Source: Natronosalvus hydrolyticus
GTDB taxonomy: Archaea > Halobacteriota > Halobacteria > Halobacteriales > Natrialbaceae
Reading direction: 5' to 3'
Assembly: GCA_025517525.1 (NCBI GenBank)
Contig: JAOPJZ010000015.1
Span: 26,598-90,597, forward strand
Length of the DNA stretch: 64,000 bases
The position numbers were made by a program, and so were the translations under genes. The notes under the pieces are model-generated. The model had not been told where the DNA came from. It worked only from the letters and a program-made list of their open reading frames with translations, and did no database searches. Below are positions 25,304 to 33,900 of this stretch, one piece after another (positions within the stretch are counted from its first letter, which is position 1; every line of letters starts with the position of its first letter).

Positions 25304-25865
25304 GGACCGACCGATGGCCCCGAACCCGTCCGAAGACGACGACGCAGCCCAGCCGAGTGAGAACCGGGCGTCGCTCACGCACACGACTGATGACGGCGAC
25401 GTGCAAATGGTCGACGTCGGCTCGAAACCGGATACGCGACGGCGGGCCGTCGCGGCTGGTGACATTCACCTCCGGCCGTCGACGGCAGCGGCGATTCGCG
25501 AGGACACTGTCGACAAGGGTGACGTGTTGGCGACCGCTCGAGTCGGGGCGATTCAGGCCGTCAAACACACCTGGGAGACGATTCCGATGTGTCACCAGAT
25601 TCCGATCACGAACGTCGATACGTCGTTCGAGTTTGACGACACCCCGGACGAAGACGTGACTGACCACGCGACGCTCTCACTCGAGGTGGCCGTCGAGACG
25701 ACGGGCAAAACCGGCTGTGAGATGGAAGCCCTCGAGGGAGTGACGACGGGGCTCAACGTCGTCTGGGACATGGTGAAAGCAGTCGAAAAGAACGACGACG
25801 GGCAGTACCCAGCGACCCGAATCGAGAACGTGCGCGTCCTCGAGAAACGGAAACGCGAGCGGTAG
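25296..25865 (+). CDS. moaC: Cyclic pyranopterin monophosphate synthase MoaC
   Basis: A 189-residue molybdenum cofactor enzyme that converts the cyclic GTP intermediate made by MoaA to cyclic pyranopterin monophosphate. Family motifs are KGDVLATARVGAIQAVKHT, IPMCHQIPI, and GKTGCEMEALEGVTTGLNV followed by VWDMVKA. The residues M-C-H and E-M-E-A-L line the active site. A 30-residue acidic N-terminal extension precedes MVDVGSKPDTRRRAVA. The ATG at 25296 overlaps the end of the NAD(P)HX gene, so the two are probably translationally coupled. Confidence 0.94.
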   Translation: MSEDRPMAPNPSEDDDAAQPSENRASLTHTTDDGDVQMVDVGSKPDTRRRAVAAGDIHLRPSTAAAIREDTVDKGDVLATARVGAIQAVKHTWETIPMCHQIPITNVDTSFEFDDTPDEDVTDHATLSLEVAVETTGKTGCEMEALEGVTTGLNVVWDMVKAVEKNDDGQYPATRIENVRVLEKRKRER

Positions 25866-25885
25866 CTCACAACGAGTTATCGCTA

Positions 25886-26974
25886 TCAGAGGGAGAGTTC
25901 ACCATCGACGATAGCCGTCGCGACCATCGCCATGTACTCGATGTGTGGTTCCCAGTCGGAGTCGCAACCGGCCTCAACGTCGTGTCGGTGGAGGTCTACC
26001 CAGACCGTCGCCAGCATGAACGCCGCGTGTGCCCGATAGAACCGCTCGTGTTCGAACGCGTAACCAGTTCGTTGTTCGTAGCGGGACACGAGCTCCTGAC
26101 GGGTCGGACTCCCCGGTTCCGCGGTAAACGGGGCCAGCCCGCGTTCGTTCGTCTCTCGCAGTTGTTCGAGGGCGTCGCTGCCGGCGTATTTCGACTCGAG
26201 GGAATCGAGGCACGGCGTGGGGTCACCTTCGTCTCGCCAGCGCAGCAGGAGGTAGCCGAGTTCGGTCAGCGGATCGCCGAGCATCGCCGTCTCCCAGTCG
26301 AGCACGCCCGTAATCGTGGGCTCGTCATCGGCAAAGAGCAGATTTCCGGGTCGGTAATCGCCGTGAACCAGCGTCGTCCGTACTGTCGTGGGAGCGTTGT
26401 CCTCGAGCCACGTCCCAACGTCCCTGAGACGTGGAAACGCCCGTCCCGTTACTGTCGCCGCCGTCTCGAGGCGGTCTTTCGCGATGGCGACCTGCTCGAG
26501 CGGTGTCTGCCGTTCACAGACGTCGTCGAAGGGGGCGGTCGAAAGGGTATGTATTGCCGCCAGCCTATCGACGACGCCATGGGCGAGCGTTCGTCGTGCG
26601 GTCGGATTGCAGAACCGTTGGGGGTGGTCACTCCCGAGCGGGATGGGCGCTCCCTCGAGGTACTCCATCAGGAACCATTCTCCGTCGAAAACGGTCGTGT
26701 CGGTGCAATAGTGGATCGGCTCGGGAGTTGGAACTGAGGTCTCCGCCAGTTGCGAGAGGAGTCGATACTCCGCGCGCAACCCGTTGAACAGGTCACTCTC
26801 CCGGAGTTTGTTCGGTCGTCGCAGAACGTAAGCGTTCGATTCGGCCGGGGTCGACACGCTACAAAGCACGTTGAGCCCGTCGGCCATCACCTCGATTCCG
26901 GCCACGGAAATCCCCTGGCGCTCGAGGTACTCCTCGAGTCGGTCGATTGTGACCGCTGACTCATTTGCCGTCAT
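25886..26974 (-). CDS. Phosphotransferase (aminoglycoside phosphotransferase/ACAD10-like)
   Basis: A 362-residue kinase-fold protein. The catalytic loop is LVHGDYRPGNLLF near residue 205, followed by VLDWETAMLGDPLTELGYLL, whose Asp binds metal. The N-terminal lobe has YVLRRPNKLRES, with the probable ATP-binding region. These features match the ACAD10/ACAD11 branch of the phosphotransferase family rather than true resistance enzymes; members phosphorylate hydroxylated small molecules or hydroxyacyl-CoA. The start at 26974 (MTANESAVTIDRLEEYL) is preferred to the ORF limit at 27139. It is divergent from the lipoprotein gene with a 268-base spacer. Confidence 0.85.
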   Translation of the reverse strand: MTANESAVTIDRLEEYLERQGISVAGIEVMADGLNVLCSVSTPAESNAYVLRRPNKLRESDLFNGLRAEYRLLSQLAETSVPTPEPIHYCTDTTVFDGEWFLMEYLEGAPIPLGSDHPQRFCNPTARRTLAHGVVDRLAAIHTLSTAPFDDVCERQTPLEQVAIAKDRLETAATVTGRAFPRLRDVGTWLEDNAPTTVRTTLVHGDYRPGNLLFADDEPTITGVLDWETAMLGDPLTELGYLLLRWRDEGDPTPCLDSLESKYAGSDALEQLRETNERGLAPFTAEPGSPTRQELVSRYEQRTGYAFEHERFYRAHAAFMLATVWVDLHRHDVEAGCDSDWEPHIEYMAMVATAIVDGELSL

Positions 26975-27242
26975 ATTCGGACCCACTCGCTCACGCACAA
27001 AAAGCCGTGGTTGAGTGTGTGATTCTCTCACGCGGCTCGAACCATAGACGTCTACCCGAACCACCCCACTGATCGAGACCATCTGCAGGTCCGTTATGGA
27101 CCACTTACCGTTCGTTCGAGGCGGTACAGGGACAGGCAACGTTGATACTCGAGTGCGCGTCGACGGGTGGAACCGCTCGCCTACGAGGTGACAAGTCTGG
27201 GCATAACAATCTCCCTCTCACGTGGTATTCGTTTTCGGCGCA

Positions 27243-28562
27243 ATGAAGCGACGAATCTATCTTGCTACGGCAGGCGCACTGGCCCTCGGCGGCTGTATGG
27301 GTTTCGGCGAGACCGACGGTCCAGGCGACGACGCAGCAAACGAGTCCACAGGTAACGGCAACGATGACAACGGCACCGGGAACGGCACCGGAAACGGGAC
27401 CGGTGACGGCAACGGTGACGGCAATGGTGACGAAAACGGCGATGAGAACGGCGACGAAAACGGCAACGACGACCCCCTCGAGGCCGAAACGTTCGACGAT
27501 TTCGAAAGCCTCGACGACTGGCGAACGATTTCCGGATCCGTCCGTGCGTACGACGGCTACAGCGTGGTCGGCTCCCAATCGGTCCTGCTCGAGGCCGACG
27601 AATCCGACGACCAGGTCCGGATGGTTCGCGAACTCGAGGAGCCACTCGACTGCAGCGAGGTCGTCCCCGGCCTCGCCGTGGCTTCACACGGGACGGCGAA
27701 CGTCGGTATCCAACTGTACGACGAGACCCGGAGCAAGGTGGTCTATCGACAGCGAACCCACGGGATGTCGATTCGTCACGTCCCCTTCGGCGTCGAGTAC
27801 ATCGAAGGCACACCCGACCTGACCGAAGTCACGGAGATTCACATCTCCATCTGGGCGGGTGAGGGAACGGCCCAGGGCTGGGTCGACGATTTACACTTCG
27901 TCCCCAAATCCACTGGCAAAGTTCTCCTCACCTTCGACGGAGCGTACGAATCACACTACGAAGAGGCCATGCCTCTGCTCGAGGAGTACGGCTATCCGGC
28001 CACGGCGTTCGTCCCGACGGGTCGTCTTCGCGAGGAGGCCAGTCACGACGGCAGCCGACTCACCTACGACCAGGTCGCCGACCTCCACGACGCCGGCTGG
28101 ACGATCAGTAGTAACGGTGCCCACGCCAACAACCTGACCACACTCGGTGGTGACCGAACGCCCTCGAGCGAAATCACTGAAGCCGTCGGCTGGCTCGAGG
28201 AACACGGCTACGGCGACGGGGCTGCCTTCATGGCCTATCCTGGCGGCTACTACGACGATGACGTCCTCGAGATTGCGGCTGATGCACATACGCTGGCGTT
28301 CGCCGGGGGCTATCCGGGCCACGGCTACGTGAAAAACCCGGCGCTGTGCTCACGTCGCTTGCAGCCCGATCTGGATCAGGCTCGCCACGCGCTCGACGTT
28401 ACGGCCGAACTCGGCGGCGTCACGACGCTGGCCTTTTTCAACGTCGACTCGGATTCAGACGTCGACCTCGAGGACACGCTCTCGTATCTGGCTGATCTCG
28501 AGGCGGCGGGCGATCTCGAGGTCGTTACGCCCCAGACGATTGCAGACGAACAGTTGCTCTGA
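27243..28562 (+). CDS. Polysaccharide deacetylase-like lipoprotein
   Basis: A 439-residue exported protein. MKRRIYLATAGALALGGC is a lipoprotein signal with lipobox LGGC, and the Cys near residue 18 is the anchor. Residues about 35-78 are a Gly/Asn/Asp low-complexity linker. Residues 85-220 form a beta-rich carbohydrate-binding-like region. The NodB-like domain starts at VLLTFDGAYESHY near 224. In active deacetylases the first motif is TFDDG and the second is S-H-x-x-x-H; here they read TFDGA and SSNGAH, so metal ligands are partly missing. It may be inactive or have changed chemistry. The gene is monocistronic. Confidence 0.8.
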   Translation: MKRRIYLATAGALALGGCMGFGETDGPGDDAANESTGNGNDDNGTGNGTGNGTGDGNGDGNGDENGDENGDENGNDDPLEAETFDDFESLDDWRTISGSVRAYDGYSVVGSQSVLLEADESDDQVRMVRELEEPLDCSEVVPGLAVASHGTANVGIQLYDETRSKVVYRQRTHGMSIRHVPFGVEYIEGTPDLTEVTEIHISIWAGEGTAQGWVDDLHFVPKSTGKVLLTFDGAYESHYEEAMPLLEEYGYPATAFVPTGRLREEASHDGSRLTYDQVADLHDAGWTISSNGAHANNLTTLGGDRTPSSEITEAVGWLEEHGYGDGAAFMAYPGGYYDDDVLEIAADAHTLAFAGGYPGHGYVKNPALCSRRLQPDLDQARHALDVTAELGGVTTLAFFNVDSDSDVDLEDTLSYLADLEAAGDLEVVTPQTIADEQLL

Positions 28563-28671
28563 TCGGCGTTGGGAGCGAAACGGGTGCGGGGAGGGGTTCG
28601 ATTTTCGGATGCGGTATGGTGACGGGTGGGGGAGTCGCCCGATACGGAGGGGCTGTATCCATCCGTGAGTC

Positions 28672-29493
28672 TCACTCGAGATTCAGCCGTCGATAGTCGG
28701 GGAGGGTGTCGTCTTGCATCACGGCTCCGCGGCCACCGTCGACCAGCAGCGTCGACCCCGTAATGAACGCCGCGTCGTCGCTTGCGAGGAACGCGACGAC
28801 TCCGGCGACGTCGGCAGGCGTACCGATGCGCCCGACCGGATGAATCGATTCGACCTCCTCGAGACGGCCGTCGGGCAACTCTTCTCGCGTCCGTTCGATC
28901 TCGATCCAGCCGGGTGCGACCGTGTTCGTCCGAATCGATGGGCCGAGATCGAGCGCCATGGCACGGGTCATTCCGTTGATACCGGCTTTGACGGCGTTGT
29001 AGGGGAACAGCCCCGGCATCGTCGACTCGGCGTGATTCGAGGAGATGTTGATGATCGACCCCTCGTCCATGTACTCGAGGGCGGCTTTCGCCGCGAGCCA
29101 GTAGGCTCGGAAATCGGTCTCGAGGACAAACGCCCAGTCGTCCATCGACGCCTCGTCGACGGGTGTCTCGGTCTGGACGCCCGCGTTGTTCACCAGGACG
29201 TCGACGCTTCCGTAGGTTTCGGCGGTGGCTTCGGCGAGCGCCGAAATGTCGTCTGGCTCTCGCATATCGGCCTCGACGAAGACGGCCTCGGCGTCGTCAG
29301 CTTCGATAGCGTCGACGACGGCTTTCCCGGCTTCGGCGGTGCGTCCCGAAACGACGACGTTCGCGCCTTCGGCGGCGAGTCGGGCGGCGATACCGGCACC
29401 GATGCCGCGCGTCGACCCCGTCACGATAGCGGTCTGCCCGTCGAATCGACCCTTGACGGCGTTTGCGGTAGGAGACTCGAGGCGTTCGGTCAT
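28672..29493 (-). CDS. SDR-family dehydrogenase (glucose 1-dehydrogenase-like)
   Basis: A 273-residue NAD(P)-dependent short-chain dehydrogenase. The cofactor motif is TGSTRGIG at 25-32. NNAG, a Ser in INISSNHAES, and the catalytic Tyr and Lys in YNAVK follow in order. The C-terminal VDGG stretch is typical of the family. It lies downstream of the galactonate dehydratase-like gene of a sugar operon, which suggests oxidation of an aldose or sugar alcohol, perhaps galactose or a related sugar, to the lactone. About 190 bases with no convincing ORF separate it from that gene, so cotranscription is probable but not certain. Confidence 0.85.
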   Translation of the reverse strand: MTERLESPTANAVKGRFDGQTAIVTGSTRGIGAGIAARLAAEGANVVVSGRTAEAGKAVVDAIEADDAEAVFVEADMREPDDISALAEATAETYGSVDVLVNNAGVQTETPVDEASMDDWAFVLETDFRAYWLAAKAALEYMDEGSIINISSNHAESTMPGLFPYNAVKAGINGMTRAMALDLGPSIRTNTVAPGWIEIERTREELPDGRLEEVESIHPVGRIGTPADVAGVVAFLASDDAAFITGSTLLVDGGRGAVMQDDTLPDYRRLNLE

Positions 29494-29680
29494 CGTTTTC
29501 CCTCGACGTTCTCAGCGACGGTCCCCTCGAGATTTCCAGCGGCGCTCGAGGGAGAACCGGTTTCTCGAGCATGTTGGCGCGTTTTTGTGGAACGCCGTTG
29601 CCCCCGCCTTCGGCGGTCACTGCTTCGGTCTCCCGACGGCAGTTCGTACGACCCTCGAGCGAGGCGTGGCACCGTCATGA

Positions 29681-30829
29681 TTACCACTCGGCGACGCTGC
29701 CGTCGTCGTGTCGCCAGATCGGGTTGTGCCAGTCGACGCCACCGGTCTGCTCGCGGACGTAGGACTCGTCGATTTCGATGCCGAGTCCGGGACCATCCGG
29801 CAGGTCGACGTAGCCGTCGCGGTACTCGAACACCGAGGGGTCGACCAGGTAATCGAGGACGTCGCTCGTCTCGTTGTAGTGGATATCCAGACTCTGTTCC
29901 TGGATCAGCGTGTTTGGTGAACAGGCGTCGACCTGGATACAGGAGGCGAGTGCGATGGGGCCGAGCGGGCAGTGGGGGGCCACCGATACGTCGTAGGCTT
30001 CGGCCATCGCGGCGATCTTTTTGACCTCCGTGATGCCACCGGCGTGTGAGAGGTCCGGCTGGATGACGTCGACCGCGTTCTCCTCGAAAATCTGTTTGAA
30101 ATCCCATCGGGAGTACATTCGCTCGCCGGTGGCGATTGGGGTTGTCGTCGATGCCCGAATATCTGCCAGCGCGTCGTTGTGCTGGGGCAAGACGGGTTCT
30201 TCGATGAACATCGGATCGTACGGCTCGAGCGCCGTCGCGAGACGCCTGACCATCGGTTTGGAGACGCGCCCGTGGAAGTCGACCCCGATGTCGACTTCGT
30301 CGCCGACGGCGTCTCTGACGGCGGCGATTCGGTCCACCGCGTCCGAAACCGCGCGGGGATTGTCCACGGGTCGGAACTCGGGCGTGGCGTTCATTTTGAG
30401 CGCGGTAAACCCTTCGTCGACTTTCTCGCTGGCGGCATCGCCAACGTCTTGTGGCCGGTCGCCGCCGATCCACTGGTAGACGCGGACGCGGTTTCTGGCG
30501 CGACCGCCGAGCAGTTCGTAGACGGGGGCATCGAAGTGTTTTCCCTTGATATCCCACAGCGCCTGATCGACGCCGGCGATGGCCGACATGAGGACGGGTC
30601 CGCCGCGATAGAATCCGCCGCGATACATCGCTTGCCAGTGGTCTTCGATTCGGCTGGGGTCTTCGCCCAGCAGGTAGTTGTCGAGCAGTTCTTCGACGGC
30701 CGTGCGAACGGTCTTGGCCCGTCCCTCGACGACCGGCTCGCCCCAGCCGACGGTGCCGTCGCTGGTCGTCAGCTTGAGAAAGAGCCATCGTGGGGGGACT
30801 TCGAACAGTTCGTAATCAGTGATTCGCAT
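29681..30829 (-). CDS. dgoD: Galactonate dehydratase-like enolase-superfamily enzyme
   Basis: A 382-residue member of the mandelate racemase/muconate lactonizing group. Metal and acid-base residues match D-galactonate dehydratase: D184 and H186 in GVDFHGR, E210 in FIEEP, E236 in TGERM and H286 in APHCPLGP. The enzyme would dehydrate a sugar acid to the 2-keto-3-deoxy acid. The first base of its ATG directly follows the stop of the ABC ATPase gene, so the two are in one transcript. The exact stereochemistry of the substrate (galactonate, gluconate or another aldonate) is not fixed by sequence alone. Confidence 0.88.
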   Translation of the reverse strand: MRITDYELFEVPPRWLFLKLTTSDGTVGWGEPVVEGRAKTVRTAVEELLDNYLLGEDPSRIEDHWQAMYRGGFYRGGPVLMSAIAGVDQALWDIKGKHFDAPVYELLGGRARNRVRVYQWIGGDRPQDVGDAASEKVDEGFTALKMNATPEFRPVDNPRAVSDAVDRIAAVRDAVGDEVDIGVDFHGRVSKPMVRRLATALEPYDPMFIEEPVLPQHNDALADIRASTTTPIATGERMYSRWDFKQIFEENAVDVIQPDLSHAGGITEVKKIAAMAEAYDVSVAPHCPLGPIALASCIQVDACSPNTLIQEQSLDIHYNETSDVLDYLVDPSVFEYRDGYVDLPDGPGLGIEIDESYVREQTGGVDWHNPIWRHDDGSVAEW

Positions 30830-31951
30830 TCAGGTAGATACCTCCGTGTGGATGTTGTCGGGTGACTCGTCGGTTTTCGTCTTCAGTGCGTCGCCGGTCT
30901 CGGCGTCGAACAGGTATAGCGCGGCCTCGTCGAACGCGAAGGCGACCTCCTCACCGGCGGTCGGTCGCTGGGTCGGACTGATTCGCGCCGTCATCTCGAT
31001 GTGCTCGAGTTCCATGTAACAGAAGTTCTCGTTGCCCATCGGCTCGACGACGGTCACTTCCGCACGGTTCGGGCCGCCGTCGACCAGTCGAATGTCTTCG
31101 GGGCGGATACCCACGCGGACCCGGTCGTGCCCTTCGACGGGTGAGGCGTTTCCGAGATCGTACTTAAATCCGCCCGGCCCGAGCAGCGTCGACCCGTCGA
31201 CGTCGGCCGAGAGCAGGTTGATGCTGGGCGACCCGATGAAGTCGGCGACGAACTCGTTTACCGGCTGCCGGTAGACCTCTTCCGGCGGCCCGACCTGCTG
31301 GAGGATGCCCTTGTCCATGACGGCGATTCTGTCGCCCATCGCCATCGCCTCGGTCTGGTCGTGGGTGACGTACACCGTCGTCACGTCCAGATTCTGCTGG
31401 AGTTCCTGTAACTCGGTGCGCATATCAGAACGCAGTTTCGCGTCGAGGTTGCTCAGGGGCTCGTCCATCAGGAACACTTCCGGTTTGCGAACGATTGCCC
31501 GACCGAGTGCGACCCGCTGTTGCTGGCCGCCCGAGAGCTCTTTTGGCTTGTCACCGAGCAGCTCGCTAATGCCGAGCATTTCGGCGACCGACTCAACCTG
31601 GTCGTTGATCTCGCTCGAGGAGAGTTTCGACGAGAGTTTGAGCCCGAAGCCGATGTTCTGTCGGACGGTCATATGCGGGTACAGCGCGTAGTTCTGAAAC
31701 ACCATTGCGACGTCTCGCTCGCTGGCGCTGTAGGTGGTGACGTCGGTGTCCCCGAACTCGAGGCGGCCTTCGGTGATGTCTTCGAGGCCGGCGATACACC
31801 GGAGCGTGGTGGATTTTCCACAGCCCGAGGGGCCGACGAGGACGAGGAACTCGCCGTCGTCGACGGTGAGGTTGCAGTCCTCGACGGCGACGACTGCCTC
31901 GCCATCGGGATCGTACACTTTGGTGAGGTCGGTGAGCGTTATGCGTGCCAT
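30830..31951 (-). CDS. Sugar ABC transporter ATP-binding protein (MsmK/UgpC type)
   Basis: A 373-residue ATPase with Walker A GPSGCGKST at 40-48, signature LSGGQQQR near 135, Walker B VFLMDEPLSNLD near 155 and the switch His in VYVTHDQTEAMAMG. The C-terminal 130 residues form the TOBE/regulatory domain of the CUT1 sugar importers. It powers uptake by the two permeases encoded upstream. The ATG at 31951 gives MARITLTDLTKVY; the longer frame upstream is not coding. A gap of 64 bases separates it from the permease gene. Confidence 0.94.
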   Translation of the reverse strand: MARITLTDLTKVYDPDGEAVVAVEDCNLTVDDGEFLVLVGPSGCGKSTTLRCIAGLEDITEGRLEFGDTDVTTYSASERDVAMVFQNYALYPHMTVRQNIGFGLKLSSKLSSSEINDQVESVAEMLGISELLGDKPKELSGGQQQRVALGRAIVRKPEVFLMDEPLSNLDAKLRSDMRTELQELQQNLDVTTVYVTHDQTEAMAMGDRIAVMDKGILQQVGPPEEVYRQPVNEFVADFIGSPSINLLSADVDGSTLLGPGGFKYDLGNASPVEGHDRVRVGIRPEDIRLVDGGPNRAEVTVVEPMGNENFCYMELEHIEMTARISPTQRPTAGEEVAFAFDEAALYLFDAETGDALKTKTDESPDNIHTEVST

Positions 31952-32015
31952 GGTTCTCGGTCGTGGGATGGGTTCGTGTCGTGTGTTCGTGTCGGTGTGC
32001 TGTGTGCGTACATGG

Positions 32016-32852
32016 TTACTCTTTGAGCGATCCGGCCAGGATGCCGCTGACGAACTGTTTCTGGAGCACCAGGAACAGGATTGCCAGCGGGATGATCGCG
32101 AGGCTCGTCGCGACCATGATCTGGTCGTAGTACACCCGCTGGGTCCCCTCGAGTCCGGAGAGGGCCACGGGGATGGTGTAGTTCGCCGACGTCTCGAGGA
32201 TGACCAGCGGGTAGAGGAACAGGTCCCACTGGAACAGGAACAGGATGATGGCGAGTGCGGCGATCGAAGAGCGCATCGCCGGGAGCGCGATCCGGTAGAA
32301 TATCTGGAACTCCGTCGCGCCATCCATCCGTGCGGACTCGAGCAAGGCGTCGGGGATGGATTTCATGTTCTGTCGCATGAGGAAGATACCGATGGGGTTC
32401 GCCAGCCACGGGATGATGATGGCTCTGAAGGTATCAGTCCAGTCGATCTGGGACATCATCAAGAACAGGGGGATGACCAGCAACTGGATGGGCAACACGA
32501 GCGTCGCCAGGATGAGATAGAAGATCGGCTCTTTGAACCGGAACTCGTACTTCGCGAACGCGAAGCCGGCCATCGAGCACAGCAAGATCGAGAGGACGGT
32601 GTAGACGACGGCGATGAACACGCTGTTCCAGATCGAGCGGACGAAGTCCGTCCGTTCCTGGAGTGCAGCGAAGTTCTCGAAGAAAGCCGTTCCGGGGTAC
32701 AGCCGTGGGGGGAACTGGATGAACTGCTCCTGTGGGAGCGTCGCGGCGACGATCATCCAGTACAGCGGGACGAGCATCACGAGCGTCATCACGAGGATGA
32801 ACACATAGGTCGTGAACTGCCAGACGGCGTCCTTGCGGCGCTGTTCGCGCAT
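32016..32852 (-). CDS. Sugar ABC transporter permease (MalG-like)
   Basis: A 278-residue membrane protein with six hydrophobic segments. The EAA loop that docks on the ATPase reads SARMDGATEFQIFYRIALPAMRS near residues 185-207. It begins MREQRRKDAVWQF, a short cytosolic head. The ATG overlaps the stop of the previous permease (TGATG), so translation is coupled. It belongs to the CUT1 sugar or sugar-acid importer family. Confidence 0.92.
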   Translation of the reverse strand: MREQRRKDAVWQFTTYVFILVMTLVMLVPLYWMIVAATLPQEQFIQFPPRLYPGTAFFENFAALQERTDFVRSIWNSVFIAVVYTVLSILLCSMAGFAFAKYEFRFKEPIFYLILATLVLPIQLLVIPLFLMMSQIDWTDTFRAIIIPWLANPIGIFLMRQNMKSIPDALLESARMDGATEFQIFYRIALPAMRSSIAALAIILFLFQWDLFLYPLVILETSANYTIPVALSGLEGTQRVYYDQIMVATSLAIIPLAILFLVLQKQFVSGILAGSLKE

Positions 32853-33880
32853 CAGTCGTCACCTCCGATCTTGATCTGGATGATGGAGATGACGCTGACG
32901 ATGGCCACGAAGACGACCGTTAGCGCACTCGCGTAGCCGAGGTTCCAGTTCTGGAAGGCTTCGCGATAGATGTACTGGACGATGGTGATCGTCGCGTTCG
33001 TCGGGCCACCATCGGTGATGACGTAGGGCTCGGCGAACAGTTTGAACGTGCCGATGGTCGAGAGGACGACGACGAACAACAGCACAGGTTTCAGCTGTGG
33101 CAAAGTCACGTACCGGAACTTCTCCCAGCGACTGGCGCCATCGATTTCGGCGGCTTCGTACAGCTGTTGGGGGATGTTTTGCAGTCCTGCCAGCAGGATG
33201 ATCATGTTGTAACCGGTCCAGCGCCAGGTGACCGCAGCGATGATCGTCTTCCGTGCCCAGAACTCGTCTCTGAGCCAGGCGATCGGTTCGACGCCGACCG
33301 ATGACAGCAGGTAGTTGATGAAGCCGAATTGCTCGTTAAACAGGAGCAAAAAGACCGTCGAGTAGGCGACGATGTTTGCCGAGACCGGAATCGCGATCGC
33401 CGTCCGGAAGAAGCCTTTGAACCGGACGAACGATGCGTTGAGCGCGATTGCCAGCGCCAGTGCGAGTCCGATCATGATCGGCACCTGAATCAGCAGGATG
33501 TACGTCGTGTTGAACATCGACTGCCAGAACAGGCTGTCGCCGGCCATGTGGGCGTAATTCCCGAATCCGACAAACTGCAACTCGGCGATTTGTGGGACAT
33601 CGATGAATATTGGCCCGATATCGATCCAGAACAGGCTGTCACTACTGACGCTCTGGTACTCGAAAAACGAAAGGTACACCGTGTAGACGATTGGAAACGC
33701 CAGAAACAGCCCGAACAGGAGGAAAAACGGCGAAATGAACACGTAGGCGATCGACTCGATCTGGGGCATCCGCTCGGTGTAGCTCTGCCTGGCGAATCGA
33801 ATCCGATCCCAGAGTCGCAAGCGAAGCGGGTCGCCGTCGCTCGAGACGGGCGTCTCCTCGTCAGAATGCTGTGTTGACAT
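32852..33880 (-). CDS. Sugar ABC transporter permease (MalF-like)
   Basis: A 342-residue membrane protein with a 45-residue cytosolic N terminus and about six membrane segments from IAYVFISPFFLLFGLFLAF onward. The EAA loop is EAAEIDGASRWEKFRYVTLPQLKP near residue 245-268. It pairs with the MalG-like permease to form the channel. Only about 20 bases separate it from the stop of the binding-protein gene. Confidence 0.92.
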   Translation of the reverse strand: MSTQHSDEETPVSSDGDPLRLRLWDRIRFARQSYTERMPQIESIAYVFISPFFLLFGLFLAFPIVYTVYLSFFEYQSVSSDSLFWIDIGPIFIDVPQIAELQFVGFGNYAHMAGDSLFWQSMFNTTYILLIQVPIMIGLALALAIALNASFVRFKGFFRTAIAIPVSANIVAYSTVFLLLFNEQFGFINYLLSSVGVEPIAWLRDEFWARKTIIAAVTWRWTGYNMIILLAGLQNIPQQLYEAAEIDGASRWEKFRYVTLPQLKPVLLFVVVLSTIGTFKLFAEPYVITDGGPTNATITIVQYIYREAFQNWNLGYASALTVVFVAIVSVISIIQIKIGGDD

Positions 33881-33900
33881 GAAGGGTGATGGGGAAGGGT

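Noticed and set aside
29494..29680. Small gene between dgoD and the SDR gene
   Set aside because: Candidate frames are Arg/Ser rich with no start at a sensible distance; treated as spacer.
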